DNA of 64,000 bases from Rhynochetos jubatus (Eukaryota; Chordata; Aves; Eurypygiformes; Rhynochetidae). The stretch covers positions 41,697,700-41,761,699 of the forward strand of contig CM050648.1 in assembly GCA_027574665.1 (NCBI GenBank). Direction: 5' to 3'. Below are positions 1 through 12,404 of this stretch, piece after piece (the first letter of the stretch is position 1; each line of letters opens with the position of its first letter). The notes under the pieces are model-generated. The model was given only the letters and a program-made list of their open reading frames with translations, was not told the origin of the DNA and searched no databases. A program made the position numbers and the translations under genes.

Positions 1-1087
1 ATATTTGCCTGTGTGATCCAGCAATTCATGCCTCATGTCTTTCTTCATCATGAAAAATACCCTTTAAGACCTCTTTGTTTTAAACAGAAGAATAAATATG
101 TCTTCAGACTAAAACTGTATATGAAGACTAGCACAGCTCAGTATCTTAGTGATGCAGAATATAAGCAAGCAGCATCAACAGGCTGGTTAAAAAAAAAATA
201 AACTTCCAGAGGTGCATTTTTCTTTTTTCTTTTCACTCTTTTCCTGTGTGACTGCTTCAACATGAGACTTTTGAATAAAAGGTTGTGAAGTTTCTTCAGT
301 TCACGCTGGTTTTTTAAATGATTGCGTAAGTACACCAAAGCATAAATAATCGCTAAGCCACAAGCTACTAGTCAACATCAGCTTGCATAATGAATAAAGG
401 CTGAATATGAAAAGTGAAAGGAGCCAACTGACAAAGTTGTAAAACTGGTGCTGATGTAAAAGGAGGTTAAGTAAAAGCATGTGCGTAACCAGAACACAGC
501 CTTCCACGCAAGAGTGGTGTAAACCTTTTCTATTAATGCACTTTCTAATACCAACAGTTTAACACTTTTAAGGCTGGGATATTTCAGACTGCAATTGCTG
601 AGAATATTTTTTTCCTTTTAATAAAAAAATCCACACAGATTTTGCTTAAGAGCACTATAATTCTGTTGTGTTTTCAATTTATTCTGGCTATTTAGTCTAA
701 GGACTGTAGTATGCTCTAACAAAAAAGAAAGTTTAAGAACAGATTCAGAGAATTATATCAGTATACATTGCATCATTAGAACATCTGGTTTATATGACTT
801 TTTAAAAATGTCTTTCCAAATAGGTTAAACCCAGTTTATTTCATCATTATAAACTCAATGGACCTGCAGATGGATTTGCCTCTCATTCTGAGAACTAAAA
901 ATAAATTAACATTGCATTAAATTTCCTCAAATATTTGTTCAAATGTAGAAGCAAGTTTGCTTGAGTGTCTTTTCCATCTCTTGATATTTAAACAGCATCA
1001 TTTTAATCTTTATTGATATTACCTTCTGTTAGTACTAGATAGATAATGTACATTCAATCACAAAATTTTGATCATTTATTTTCTGAG

Positions 1088-1405
1088 GTCCTCATGCCAC
1101 CGGCCAGGCAAGCTCCAGAGCATGGGACTTGGCAACGCCTGAGCTCTTCTTAGCCTTTCTCTGAATGGGCTGCACACAGTTTTCTGCTACGCATTCCACA
1201 TTGCAGCTTACAGATAAACATTGAGGCTGTTCCTTGCTAACGGAGTACTGGAAGGCTGTGTAGGATCTGTGGGCAGACAGAGCTATGAGGTGCCTTTCAC
1301 AGCTGTGTCCATAGGGAGCACACACCACAACAATACGGGCAGCCCAACATGTCTACACTCGCCGCTTGGTGCCTATTCATCCGGGCCACGTCTGAAAGTG
1401 TCCTG
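1088..1405. other. Patch with raised GC and scattered CpGs, unidentified
   Basis: This patch keeps several CpG dinucleotides (near 1092, 1125, 1190, 1241, 1338, 1361, 1381 and 1390), while the surrounding kilobase is strongly AT-rich and nearly CpG-free. Short open frames exist on both strands (1092-1328 minus, 78 codons; 1221-1406 plus, 61 codons), and neither resembles a known protein. It could be a decayed repeat insertion, part of an unrecognised exon or untranslated region, or a regulatory patch. I saw no clear terminal repeats or target duplication, so it stays unassigned. Confidence 0.3.
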
Positions 1406-3927
1406 ATGGTAAAAAACTGATAAAATGGACAATGATTTCCAAATATATTTGCTACATGTTTAAGTAATGTAGAAAATGAAATGTGGAAGCATTTTCCCTC
1501 CTTTACAAGAGCATAATTTCTGAAGTCTTATCTAGGACATTCTGCAAGGCTAATTAACAAAAATCTTGTTTTGACTGAATGAAATGTGTGACTGAATATA
1601 CTTATGTTCTTGAAGATTATTCAAAAAAAACCCCAGTTTTTCAGGGACAGGCACTTAAATCTAGAATAGAAAAAGTCAATGTTTTTCATGTATGTGTGTG
1701 TATGTGTGTTGTCCATAATCTCTAGTCAGGGTTTAGAGTTAAATTTTATACAAGAAAAAAAAAAAATCTGAATTTTCTGAATAGTGTTTTTGCATGGGAG
1801 CATGATTAAAAACTTGTTTCAAACTGCAAGCCATGTGCTGAGGAGTGATTCAGATTTCAAAATAATTCCTAATTTAACTGCCTCTCTTAGTACTTGGAAA
1901 TAAAAACTGAAACAAAAAAAGAAAGCAAAAGAGTATTCCCAAACTGACTTTTTGCTGGACCTAGATAAAACCCATATCCAAATGTTTAGCATTCTTTCCT
2001 AAATACACACCCATTTCTACAAGACCTCATAGTCACCCAAACATTTTCTGATCACTTCAGCTGACCCATGGGTTCAGGAGCAGCCAAAACCCATCAACTT
2101 ACTGGTGGCCACCACATCTGGGCTGCAGGCAGGAGCCGTGGTACAAGGCTCTGCAGAACTTCAGAGGCATCTGTGCATTCAGGGGCAAGGAGGTGCTCTG
2201 GGCTTGGCTCCCAGCTCTGTTATGGTGGGGCCAGGTGTACCTTGATAACCACATCGAATCAGAGGGAAACATGGGAAATATCAACACCAAATCTGTGCAT
2301 TGCACAACATTTCAAAGTAAGTAGAGGGTTCCGAAATGGAGAAAGGGGAATGTGGAGGATTGATTTTAAGATCTCTCTTTACCAGTTAGGCATTGTCTTT
2401 ACCCCACATCTGCCAGATGATGTGGTAGGTAAACTAAATAACTGCTGTTCCCTGGTTTCCAATGACATTTTTTGAGCTATTTCACGGATCAATGTCTATA
2501 TCACATAAACGGAAGCTTTGCAGTTTTTGCACTAGGTTAGGACCAAGCATACTTTCATCTCCCTTTCCCTCTCTCCTGGCACTACCCAGGCTCCTGACAG
2601 GAGCTTGTCTAACTCGTCCTCACGTCAAAGATCTCCAACCATCTCACCACCAGACAGCTTCTAGATCTCCCTCTGGCAGGTGAAAAAAAGAACACGAAAC
2701 ATTGTCAGTTCCTAAGGAAATGGTTCATTGCTTGGTATTTCTTATGTTATGTATGTATTCAACAGCTTTTGGAGACTGAATAGGGTTTGCCATTTTTGTT
2801 ATACTGCAACCTACTCATTATCACATCTGGTTTGGCCGTGTAGATAAAGTTCTAGCATATTAGAAATAGCTTAAGCAAATGAACCCTTATGGAGTCCCTT
2901 ACTTTTATGAAGATTATGTTGTTTGAGCTGTTACTTGCAAAAACCCCTAGCCCCTTTCTGCCAAAAAGCCAGCTGTAAAATCCCAATTCTCAAATATACA
3001 ATGCTGAATTTTTAATTTTACAGAACATTATCTTATCCAAGAAGCTAAATACATTATTGATACTACTGCACAAGATCTAAAGAATTAAACATCTAAAAGA
3101 AGATTGGACAATAACCTTTACTTTTAATGGGTTTTAGAAAAATGCTTATGTAAAACTGCGTGTAATTTCAATGATCATTCTGTTTATTTCTGCCTATTCT
3201 TAATAAAACCCAATTTCACCACAGAAATTAAAATAGTGCACCTAGATTGCATATGTTTCTAGTCTTGATGCAACAGAAAAAGGGCAAAGACCTTTGTCTT
3301 AAATAAATTTTTGTGAGTGGTCTCACTAATGAGCACCATTTTCTGAACAGGTGAATACATACAGAAAATCAGATGAAATAACATACAATAACCTCCATTC
3401 AGAAAATTGAGATTCAGTGGCAGGCAATGTTTGCCTTAATTGCTCCCCACTGCTGTTGTATGTGACAGTATTTTGCTGTAAACTAATGAGTTTTTTTCTC
3501 AGCTTGAGAGATTCACTGCTGAGCCTCAGCAAGACCAGAACATGGGTCCATCTGTGTATTTGATCAGGAGGAGACAAAGGCATCTCACCTGGATGTAGGA
3601 GCATTTGAAGTAAGTGAGAGAGTGAGAGAAAGCATGTATTTTGAATTATGCCAAACAGACTGAGGAAACACAATCCCACTTACGGCTCATGCAGGGACAC
3701 TTACAAGTGATTCCACAACAAAATACCGTTTTTGCAAATAACACACTTCATTGCCCAAGCACTGCAGGGACTTGTCCCCGGGCCCCGGGAGAGGCCATCT
3801 CCCACATACATGGCGAGGTGAGAACTCAGAAGGCGTTGTGATGTGAATAGATGACCGTCAGGTTTTGGAAAATCTGTTCAGAAGGAAAACCACCCAGACT
3901 TGCCACTGCATCTTTAAAGGTGAAGCG

Positions 3928-3977
3928 TTAAGACCGTAGGGTCTTAACCTTAAGAACCTTAACCTCAACCTTAAGAA
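3928..3977. repeat. Small inverted repeat next to a short direct repeat
   Basis: TTAAGACC at 3928-3935 is followed after 4 bases by its exact reverse complement GGTCTTAA at 3940-3947. It is immediately followed by an 11-bp direct repeat, AACCTTAAGAA, at 3946-3956 and 3967-3977. The unit differs from the telomere repeat CCCTAA. The arrangement suggests local slippage or a small templated duplication. No function is visible. Confidence 0.6.
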
Positions 3978-6900
3978 GGGTGAGCTTTTCTACCCTTCAG
4001 TGGTACAAGATGGAGTCTAGGACTGAAGCCCTACTGCGTGCAACATTTTAATACTACCAGCGCCTACTCAGAGTTTTACAGAGGGGCTATGTATGAACCG
4101 CCAATTAAATTGATGTTTGGAGAGGATGTTCTCATTTAAGGCACTTTCCCAGACCTATTGAAAACACCCCATCAACCCCCAGCATCCTGCAGTGCACAAG
4201 CTGAAAATATCTGATCTGGAGCTCTCAGTCCTGGTACTGGAGTGCTCTCCTGCTTCCCAGAAGAGAGAACAGGCTCAGTGCTCACAATGAAAAAAAGAAT
4301 GCTGGGAAAAAGCCTCTTTCTGTGCTTACTGTGACTGATAAGGAAAACTGAAATAAATTAATATACATATTGACTAAATGCTAGTTTTCTTGGGTTTTAT
4401 TTTGAATTCCTTATTTGCTCTCTGTGTGGTTTCGTGTAAAGCCTTCCCCAAAGGCAAGAACATTCATTTAACTGTAAGCAGTTAAGGATTTCAAACAACT
4501 TCAGAGACAGTCCATAACAATAAAAAGGATATACTTAATCTGGATATGCGTATTTCATAAATTTCTCAAGGGCAGTGTATTCCCACTGCAATGTTTTGCC
4601 AGCTTAAATGTCAGCACAGCTGTCTTTATCTCGCCCCCTGGGTACTAGTGTTCCTTCTAATGTTTCAGGGGGGAAATCAAAAGGGGAATTTTGGTACAAA
4701 TAATTTTCGGTTTTAAAAGAAAAGAGAAGTCACGTCCAGGACTGGCACTCTGTTAATGAAGTTTTCATTTATTTGTAGGTCATTTGCAGAAGGGACCTTA
4801 TTACTCAGGCTTCTGAAACAATTCTTTAGGTCCATTAGTACCAATAAAGCTAAGTGGCATACATAAAGATTGGTAAACAATTAAGACTTTTGTGCTGTTA
4901 CCACTATTCTTGAAACATTTTGTGTTGTACTACAAACATCTACCTGATGTCACCAGGCTGCTTTTTCATACAAATTCTGCCCTTAAGCATTCTGGGGATT
5001 CCTTCTATGAATGTGGTACCAGGTGTTTTTTATTGTCGTCCTTCAGCTCCCAAGTTGCCTTTCTGAGCAGTCCAGCCTGCCACAACTTCTTGCAGTTACT
5101 ACAGTATCTTTTTATTCCAAATAAATACTGAAATCTTCAGCTGATTAGACACTGAGCAGAGATCCACTGGAGTAACTGAAGCAGTGCTAGTGTACGCCAG
5201 CTAAAGACCTATCCCTCAGCTAGTTGTTCACACAAAGCCTTCCTTTTCAGCACACTCCCTTGCAGACAATGAACACACGATGCTCTAGGTGTCATTTCAG
5301 CTCATTGCAGTGCCACCTACCCTGTAACTACCTTGCTTCCAGGCGGATCCACCCCATGGCACAGGGTCAGTAACAAGGACATTCAGTAAACACAGGTTTT
5401 ATGGCTCTTTTACCAATGCATGATGCTGTTCAATGTTTGCACAGAAATTACTCTGGCAGATAATTTCGCCCCATATGCTTTAATGTTAAGGAAGTGTATT
5501 TGGTACTGATGATTTCATGCTATGGATGGAGGCAGCCTGCGAGCTTCAGTAGGGCATGAAGCTTGGAGGCAACACCTGAAGACGCCTCTGGCTGCTACAG
5601 ATTTCTGTGTGACAGCAGCACTTCCACTACTGCTCTTTCAGGCTCTTGTCTGGCCTGGGGATGTTTTAGGATGTATCGAAGCAGTTCAATCCCTACTGGA
5701 AGACATTGTTACATCAGGGAAATATCTGGATGGGGATAATAGCTTTTTGCTTAGTTTACATCTCCAGTGCCGCCACAAAGGGCAGCACGGAAGACAGACA
5801 GTGTAGTGACACCACTTTGTCTTTCCAGGAACTAGTAACTGTCTAACAGACAGACTGTAGAGATCGGAGTAATTTTAACTTTGAGGAATGTCTAAAAATC
5901 GGATGTCGTTATAGCTCTGCAACACACCAAGAGCCCTATACAATTACTGCTAAGACATTCCTGACACATGCAAGAGCTTATTTTGGAGACCGTATTACTA
6001 AGACTAAACTAAGTTATTGCTCACCAAGGGAACAGTGTTACGAAACTAATATATAACTAGCCTACAGTTAACCACAAAGGTCTTCAGTAGCTGTGCTTTA
6101 TGTACCTCCCAAAGCCTACCTCAAGTAAATGAATATAGACAGAAGCACTTTTTTTAGTCAGGAAAAACTACATTAAAGTAAAAATAATTGATTCATTTTC
6201 AGAATGTGAGGCTGTTCTTAATATTTCATAGCATGAAAAGATCAGCTTTATTTAACATTGTTCTAAATTGAACAGATTGAATGTGAAGGAGGATTTCCCA
6301 AGGGGGAGGGAGGAGCAGGGCTAACAGAGGCATTGACCTTCCATACCTGCATATACGCTACCTTTTCACACAGCACAGGAGTTGACAAGGATCAGCAGCA
6401 GGGTATGGGATGGAGGATGGGAGCAATCCAGCTCCACCGCCTCAGCAATGCATGTGCTATACAGCAGCCTGGCAGCCCTGGCAGGAGGTATAGGGAGCTC
6501 CAGCCTTCAGCCAGGAAGGAAGAGGCCTGTATGGTGAAAAGACCTTATTTTCTTCTCATTGTGGAGTGTGACTGGACTGAATTTTCATTAACCTTCTGGG
6601 AAGGTTTGAGCCAACTTTGCTGACAAGTCTCCTTTGCTGCCAAAGACTAGACCTCCTTTACTTCTTGTGCACCTAGAGGTAAATCAAGGTGAAATTCATT
6701 AATCAACTAGGTAAGACCAAATCTAAGTACAGCATATCCTGACTCACTTTATTCTTCTTTTTAATTACTCTTAGTTATCAGTGACACATCACAGAACTGG
6801 CACTTTAAAGCACAATGTTACTCCACCTTTTGACGGTTTTGTTCATGTGTCAGTACCTTTGCTTCATCAGGAAGAGTCACTAGAAATCAGAGGAGAAGTG

Positions 6901-7930
6901 TGAATCTGGTCTTCAGATGCTATATGTTCTCTGAAATGTTCCTTTTGGAGGGAGAAAAACAAACACATGAGGGATTCATAGCTCTCTCTCTCTTTGGAGT
7001 TCAGTATGCCACAAACAATAGTCAGTCAACTTGAGATAACCAGAAGTTAAAGAAATCTGGATAGGTCATTATTTGAGTAGAAATCTGCCTGTAAAATAAA
7101 GATCATAATGAAGAAAGCATTTTTTACAACTGAATAGACAACCCCCTTCTTTTTCTTAGCAGCATCGTTAGTACCTCTGCCTCCCGTTCTCAATTGCTAT
7201 GTAGCTTTACACAAAGTCTTAATAGTGATCTAGGTGTTTATTAATGGCTATGTCTTCACCACGAAGCACCGCAAAGTGCAAGGTACCAATATGTCATGTG
7301 ACAAGGCACATGACAGTAAGACAATCAGGAATGAGTGGAAAGGAATGTTACCATAGTCCACCTTTAAGAACAGGATAGAGAAAGGATTTTTGTAGTATAT
7401 AAGTAGCCTCAAGGTCATGTTAATTAGAAATTTATTTTGCATGGTGTAAGCTCCCAAACCCAGATTGCCTTTCCCAGAGAACATTGCTGAAAGCCTGTCC
7501 TATGGCGGAGGGAATAGCTCCATCACAGTTTGACAGAACCAACATATTTCAGTTTTCAGCTCCTAGTCAATAAATCAAATATCTCTGCAGGTGTAAACCC
7601 CTGGATTGCAACCAACTCTTGTGTTTGCACCCATAATTCATGCACACAGTTCCTATGAAAAAAACCCTGCCCTGAATCTAAAGACCAATATAGTAACTAC
7701 AGTGGTAATATATACATCTATCTGCTGACCGCAGGCACAGTGCCCGAGTGATTGATTAAAATCAATTATTCAGATCTGGCTATAATATTTTCTTAATTAC
7801 ACATACACTCCAAATCCAGACAGAGATAAGTGCACTTACAGCACAGTGTAGTAATATTTTCTTGCATTTATACTAGATTAGTGACTACTATGGGTTTCTA
7901 CAGTTTTAATATTACATATTCAGTTCCAGC

Positions 7931-8531
7931 TGTATCCTGGGCTGTATCTGCCCAGCAGGTCAAGGGGTGTGATTCTCCCCCTCCACTCCGCTCTTGTGAG
8001 ACCCCACCTGGTGTACTGTGTCCAGCTGTGGAGCCCTCAGCATAAGAAGGGTATCGACCAGTTGGAGTGAGTCCAGAGGGGGCCACGAAGATGCTCAGAG
8101 GGCTGGAGCACCTCTGCTATGGGGACAGGCTGAGAGAGTTGGGCTTGTTCAGCCTGGAGAAGAGAAGGCTCCAGGGAGACCTTATAGCACCTTCCAGTAC
8201 CTGAAGGGGGCCTACAAAGAAGTTGGGGGTGGGGGGGTGCTTTTTACAAGGGCCTGTAGTGACAGGACAAGGGATAATGGGTTTAAATTGAAAGCGGGGA
8301 GATTTAGATTGGACACCTGAAAGAAATTCTTCCTGGCAGGGCTGGTGAGGCACTGGAACAGGTTGCCCAGAGAAGCTGTGGATGCCCCATCCCTGGCAGT
8401 GTTCAAGGCCAGGCTGGATGAGGCTTTGAGTAACCTGGTCTAGTGGAGGGTGTCCCTGTCCATGACAGGGGGTTTGGAACAGGATGGTCTTTAAGGTCCC
8501 TTCCAACCCAAACCATTCTGTGATCGTATCA
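7931..8531 (+). mobile_element. CR1 LINE, 5'-truncated, plus strand (copy 1)
   Basis: This is a non-LTR retrotransposon of the avian CR1 family, reading 5' to 3' on the plus strand. It starts inside the 3' part of ORF2, at the segment coding for ILGC-like residues, and runs to the conserved 3' end (GGTCCCTTCCAACCCAAACC followed by an imperfect 8-bp tail, CATTCTGTGATCGTATCAT). Severe 5' truncation is usual for CR1. The ORF2 C-terminal region is readable in pieces, for example [11 protein letters not shown] and LFTRACSDRTRDNGFKLKAG. An in-frame TGA follows RLDT at 8318-8320 and is shared with the copy at 52 kb. A G-rich run lies at 8224-8237. Confidence 0.93.
8018..8320 (+). pseudogene. CR1 ORF2 C-terminal remnant (copy 1)
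   Basis: The last third of this frame reads as the CR1 ORF2 C-terminus: a conserved QYLKGAYKE segment, then TRACSDRTRDNGFKLKAGRFRLDT, ending at TGA. Downstream the same frame continues with recognisable family residues (KKFF, VRHWNRLPREA), so the TGA is a premature stop and not the natural end. The first part of the frame is off register with the family protein, which indicates an earlier indel. The fragment lacks the reverse-transcriptase and endonuclease domains and cannot act on its own. Confidence 0.75.
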
Positions 8532-11500
8532 TAGATGAAGTGAAGCTTTGCTAGACAAAGAACAAAGTTGAGTACTTCTGAATCTCTGGCTGACTTGGAA
8601 CACTGCTGTTTTGTCTACCAAGGTGACATGAAACTGGAAGACTCCAATTTTTTTAACACACAGTTTAAGAGGGGTCATGAATGACATGCCCACATGAGTG
8701 ACAAGGCACATCTATACATGCCATACTCTGCATTTTCTGCATCAGTAATGTAAGTTGATTCTATCATTCCTTAGAATATATTCACCGTATGATTTATCAA
8801 ACCAATGGCATTGAAGACACCGGCCTTCTTTACCTGAATGAAATATTGTTCAGTAATAATTTCTTACACTTCCACTCTATTTCCACAAGACAATCATAAT
8901 AATTCTATGTTTAAATCTGGTTTTAAAATTAGAGAAATTTCATGGTGCACATTAGATTGACCTTGGTAATATTTCAGCTCAGGAAAAAGGGAAATTAACA
9001 TATTGCTTTTAAAGGGTAAAAGTTTTGTTGATGGAACTATGTTACATCATGGTTAAACAAAACCTTTGATGTGGGAACATATGCAAGTTTCAAAAAGTAT
9101 GATTTCACCCACCTGTTTTCATCTATTCATGGTAACAATCAAAAGCATACCTCTAAGATTTGACTCCAAGGAGGACTTCAACTGCAAACTATCTTTTATA
9201 TGTATGATTATGCATGCAAAGTCCCTTTCCCAGTTATATAAGAGATAGGATTTCTAGCATTTCTTAAAACCTGGAAGAATCATGCATATTCCTGTGTATA
9301 TTTCAATCCATTGTGTGTTTTCTACATTTTTTTAAACAATTACCGTTCCCAGTTCTGCCTAACTGAGCAGACCAGCAGTCCTGTTATGTATATCTCCTAG
9401 AAATTGCAAGCACTGTTTAACCACTGAGACATGAAATACTGGAGATACTTTGTCCTCATCCACATAAGCACATTATATTCAAAAAAATAAGACCTTTTTT
9501 TAATCCACCAACTCCCAACACCTTTGTAAAGTTCTGTATTTTATGAACTTATATTAAAAAGGATCCTTTACCTCATCAGTTTTGATGCCTGACAGAAGTG
9601 ATAAGTGCCATTAGATATGCTTGACTATATCCTTGCTTACAGGACCTGAGTTCAGGATGATCTGTCAGAAAAAGTCTGACCTGTACGTTAGTGGGCTGAG
9701 TATTAATTAGGAAAAAATAAAACCAACCAAACATCAAAACTGAAACTGCTAACCATTAATCATACCTATATTTCACCTCTTCTCAAGCCCCAGAATCATT
9801 GTGCTTCAATATCCTCCTTTTAATATTGGCAATTGATTCTTCAGAAAATGGCACATAAATCCCATGCTGAGCTAGCTAAGCAGAAATGCTTAAGGGCAGC
9901 TAGCTTTCAAGAGGTCTGTGACATTTACTGCTCTGTTTATTACAGGGATCAGGTATGTGAGTTGTACTCTTCGTAAGTCCAAATGCCATTATAGATGAAA
10001 AGCAGAAAAATCAATCTTTACTTCAATCAGTGTGCAGCAAATACAAATCCCAAGGTACTATGATGCTTTGATTGGGATATTAGATCCCCAGAGTATTTCA
10101 ATGGGAAATTAAGGACCTAAATGTTTAGCTGGCTCTGGTGCTTATTGCCATCTTATCATAAGTTGCAGGTCACATTTTGCCATGTGGGCTTTACTCTGCA
10201 GGTCTATCACCATGTTATCTTTGATAAGGTCTATCACTAGCCTTATCTGGGTTCATTCCTGAGTGTAGAGTTAAGAACATGATGTAAAAAACCTTGTAAA
10301 AAAGGCAGGGAGAAACCCAACCGCACAAAACACACAAGAACATTGTAGTCCTTGGTGCTCCATAAACACAAAATCAGTTCTGAAAGAAAACTGCAGCTGT
10401 GGAAGCAAACAAGGATTAAGTTTCAGCTGTGTTGGAGCTGACACAATTACAGATGAGGCTTATCCTGTGAAAGTGGTTAAGAACAAGTCTGCAAACAAAG
10501 ATGATAAGGAAAAAGAGAAGAAAATTCCTAGTCAAGCTGTGATTACATACTATCAGAGTAATAGATCTGAACCTTGGAAGAAATGCCTTTAAGACATTAG
10601 GCTGAAAGAAGTGGGATTCCAGGTTCACTTCTTTCTTTCCATCTGACAGGGATTTAGCTAATGACAGACTTTTTCTAAGTCAGAAGTGGCTATAAATTTC
10701 AGCCAGAATTTCTGTGTTAAATGTCAGCTACTGTTGCATAATGCAAACAAGCTCCATGCAGCCATCATTCAAAAACGATGTAAAATCCACCTTCACTATC
10801 CTCCATCTCTAGAGTGTGAGAACTCCCACAAACTGTGGGGGAAACATTCCTTGAAAAGTTCCAGTTTCCCTTGGAAACCCAGCTGAAAACCTAATTCTGC
10901 AGAAGTTGTAAAAGAAACTTCCCTTTCTTATCACTCGCTGTCCTTGACTCCTAATGCAGAGTGGCTCGAGGAGCTGTAGCTGCTGGAACACATCCCTTTC
11001 CTCCCAGGGGCAATGCCTGCCTAAGCAAGAACCTTAAAACTGCTGGGAACCCCCTGCCCCATCACACTATCTGACAGCAGCCAAATCCTGTGTCTCCACA
11101 GCTGGGTACTGACAGCTCAGGACAGCTGAATCACTGCAGAAAGCCTCGGATGCCGGTGCCGAAGGACTCGCCCATCTGTACCATTGTATGTAGGCATGAC
11201 AAATCCGAATGTAGCATTAAGAAAACATTTTCTTTTAACAAAGCATGAAAACTGCATTCACTCAGACATCCTTAATTAGAGCAGCTGCCAGTAAAATAAG
11301 TGCTTTGACTAGGAAAATAAAGAGATCTGCTATGCCTTTTGCTCTGCTCAACCCACTTGAGTGTGGCCAAAACATAAGACAAAGATATTAATTGAATTCA
11401 TGTTTTACAGATTCAGATCTATTCAGCTGTTGAGTATTCTCAACCCTAAATAATAGCTCTATTAATTATTACCCAGAATCCTCTACTTAGAGCCACAGCT

Positions 11501-12291
11501 GTTTTTCTGTTTCACAGATATTTTACACAAATTAAAAAGCTACCTAAATTAATAAAAGTCTAAGCACATAGGACTACAGTAGCTGGAAAGGGTTTCAGCT
11601 CGTAAGCTGTGTGATTCCCCACATTGCTCATTTAAAGCATCCAAGCTACTTTATCAATCAGCTTTCATCTCTTAAGAAAGTTACTCAAATATTGAAAAAC
11701 ACGACTGTCATTAGGGGGTTGGGGAGATGTCTGGACAAGCAGCTGCCATTCCTAGGATCTTGTGGACTACATATCTAATATGTTCCCTAGGCACACGTTA
11801 TACTTCAGGGTATCATTATATTCATCTGCCCAAAAGCATTATTACCTACCAGGGAAATCAGGCTGTGAGTTTTTCCAAAACTTTGAAGTGACAGCTGGGA
11901 AGGATAAGACTTCTTTGGGAAAACAATGACTGCTGACAAAAAAAGACTCCGAGAAAATGCAAGAGCTGAGCTGATGCTACAACTGTTTTCACATTTCTCC
12001 CGAGTAGAGGTGGTCTGGCCTGTATTAGTACAACACCTCCTGCCCTGTACTGACAATTAATTAAACAAGAACTTTCATGACAAAGCATGAATATAAAGGA
12101 CAAATCCAAACAACATTTTAAAAAGTTATACTTAGTTGGTCATTGGTTCAGTTCATGTATTATGTAATTTTTGTGCCTTTCTCCTAGTTCATTCTCTCCT
12201 GAGTCCACCTGGTGTTATAGTATAAACTGCTGTTTACTACCTCTGGCTGTTGCCAAACACAACGTGCTACCAAAAGTCATCATTTGTTTTC
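8532..12291. other. Unique DNA, no gene recognised
   Basis: The stretch is AT-rich with only short open frames (none above about 85 codons). No repeat family, RNA gene or exon is recognised. A partial duplication of GGTCTATCAC occurs near 10200-10240. The sequence grows slightly less AT-rich around 10800-11160 without gaining a usable frame. Confidence 0.6.
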
Positions 12292-12404
12292 GAGAGGAGA
12301 GGAGAGGAGAGGAGAGGAGAGGAGAGGAGAGGAGAGGAGAGGAGAGGAGAGGAGAGGAGAGGAGAGGAGAGGAGAGGAGAGGAGAGGAGAGGAGAGGAGA
12401 GGAG
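12292..12404 (+). repeat. AGAGG pentanucleotide microsatellite, about 22.6 units
   Basis: A pure tandem array of the 5-bp unit GAGAG/GGAGA runs for 113 bases with no interruption. The plus strand is all purine, so the array is a homopurine-homopyrimidine mirror-type tract of the kind known to form triplex (H-DNA) structures. The unit length is not a multiple of 3 and contains no stop, so all three plus-strand frames stay open and give an artificial Arg-Gly-Glu-Glu-Arg repeat that should not be taken for a protein. Perfect arrays of this length are normally polymorphic between individuals. Confidence 0.98.

Larger units (their letters stand above)
1..7930. other. Unique AT-rich DNA, no gene recognised
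   Basis: All six frames are broken by frequent stops. The longest open frame is about 135 codons (2068-2475, plus) and resembles no family I know; it lacks a clear signal peptide, membrane segment or repeat. Less AT-rich patches lie near 1090-1400, 2050-2320, 5520-5800 and 6290-6530, but none shows a convincing exon with acceptor, open frame and donor in register. A run of 13 A residues lies near 1757 and a short TG-rich tract near 1690-1712. The sequence at 3776-3789 is a tandem pair of the 7-mer CCCCGGG. I read the stretch as intergenic or intronic. Confidence 0.6.

Noticed and set aside
3946-3980. Possible interstitial telomere repeat (AACCTTAA-rich)
   Set aside because: The unit does not match CCCTAA/TTAGGG and occurs only as an 11-bp duplicate.
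8117-8506. 129-codon minus-strand open frame
   Set aside because: It is the antisense shadow of the plus-strand CR1 copy at 7931-8531.
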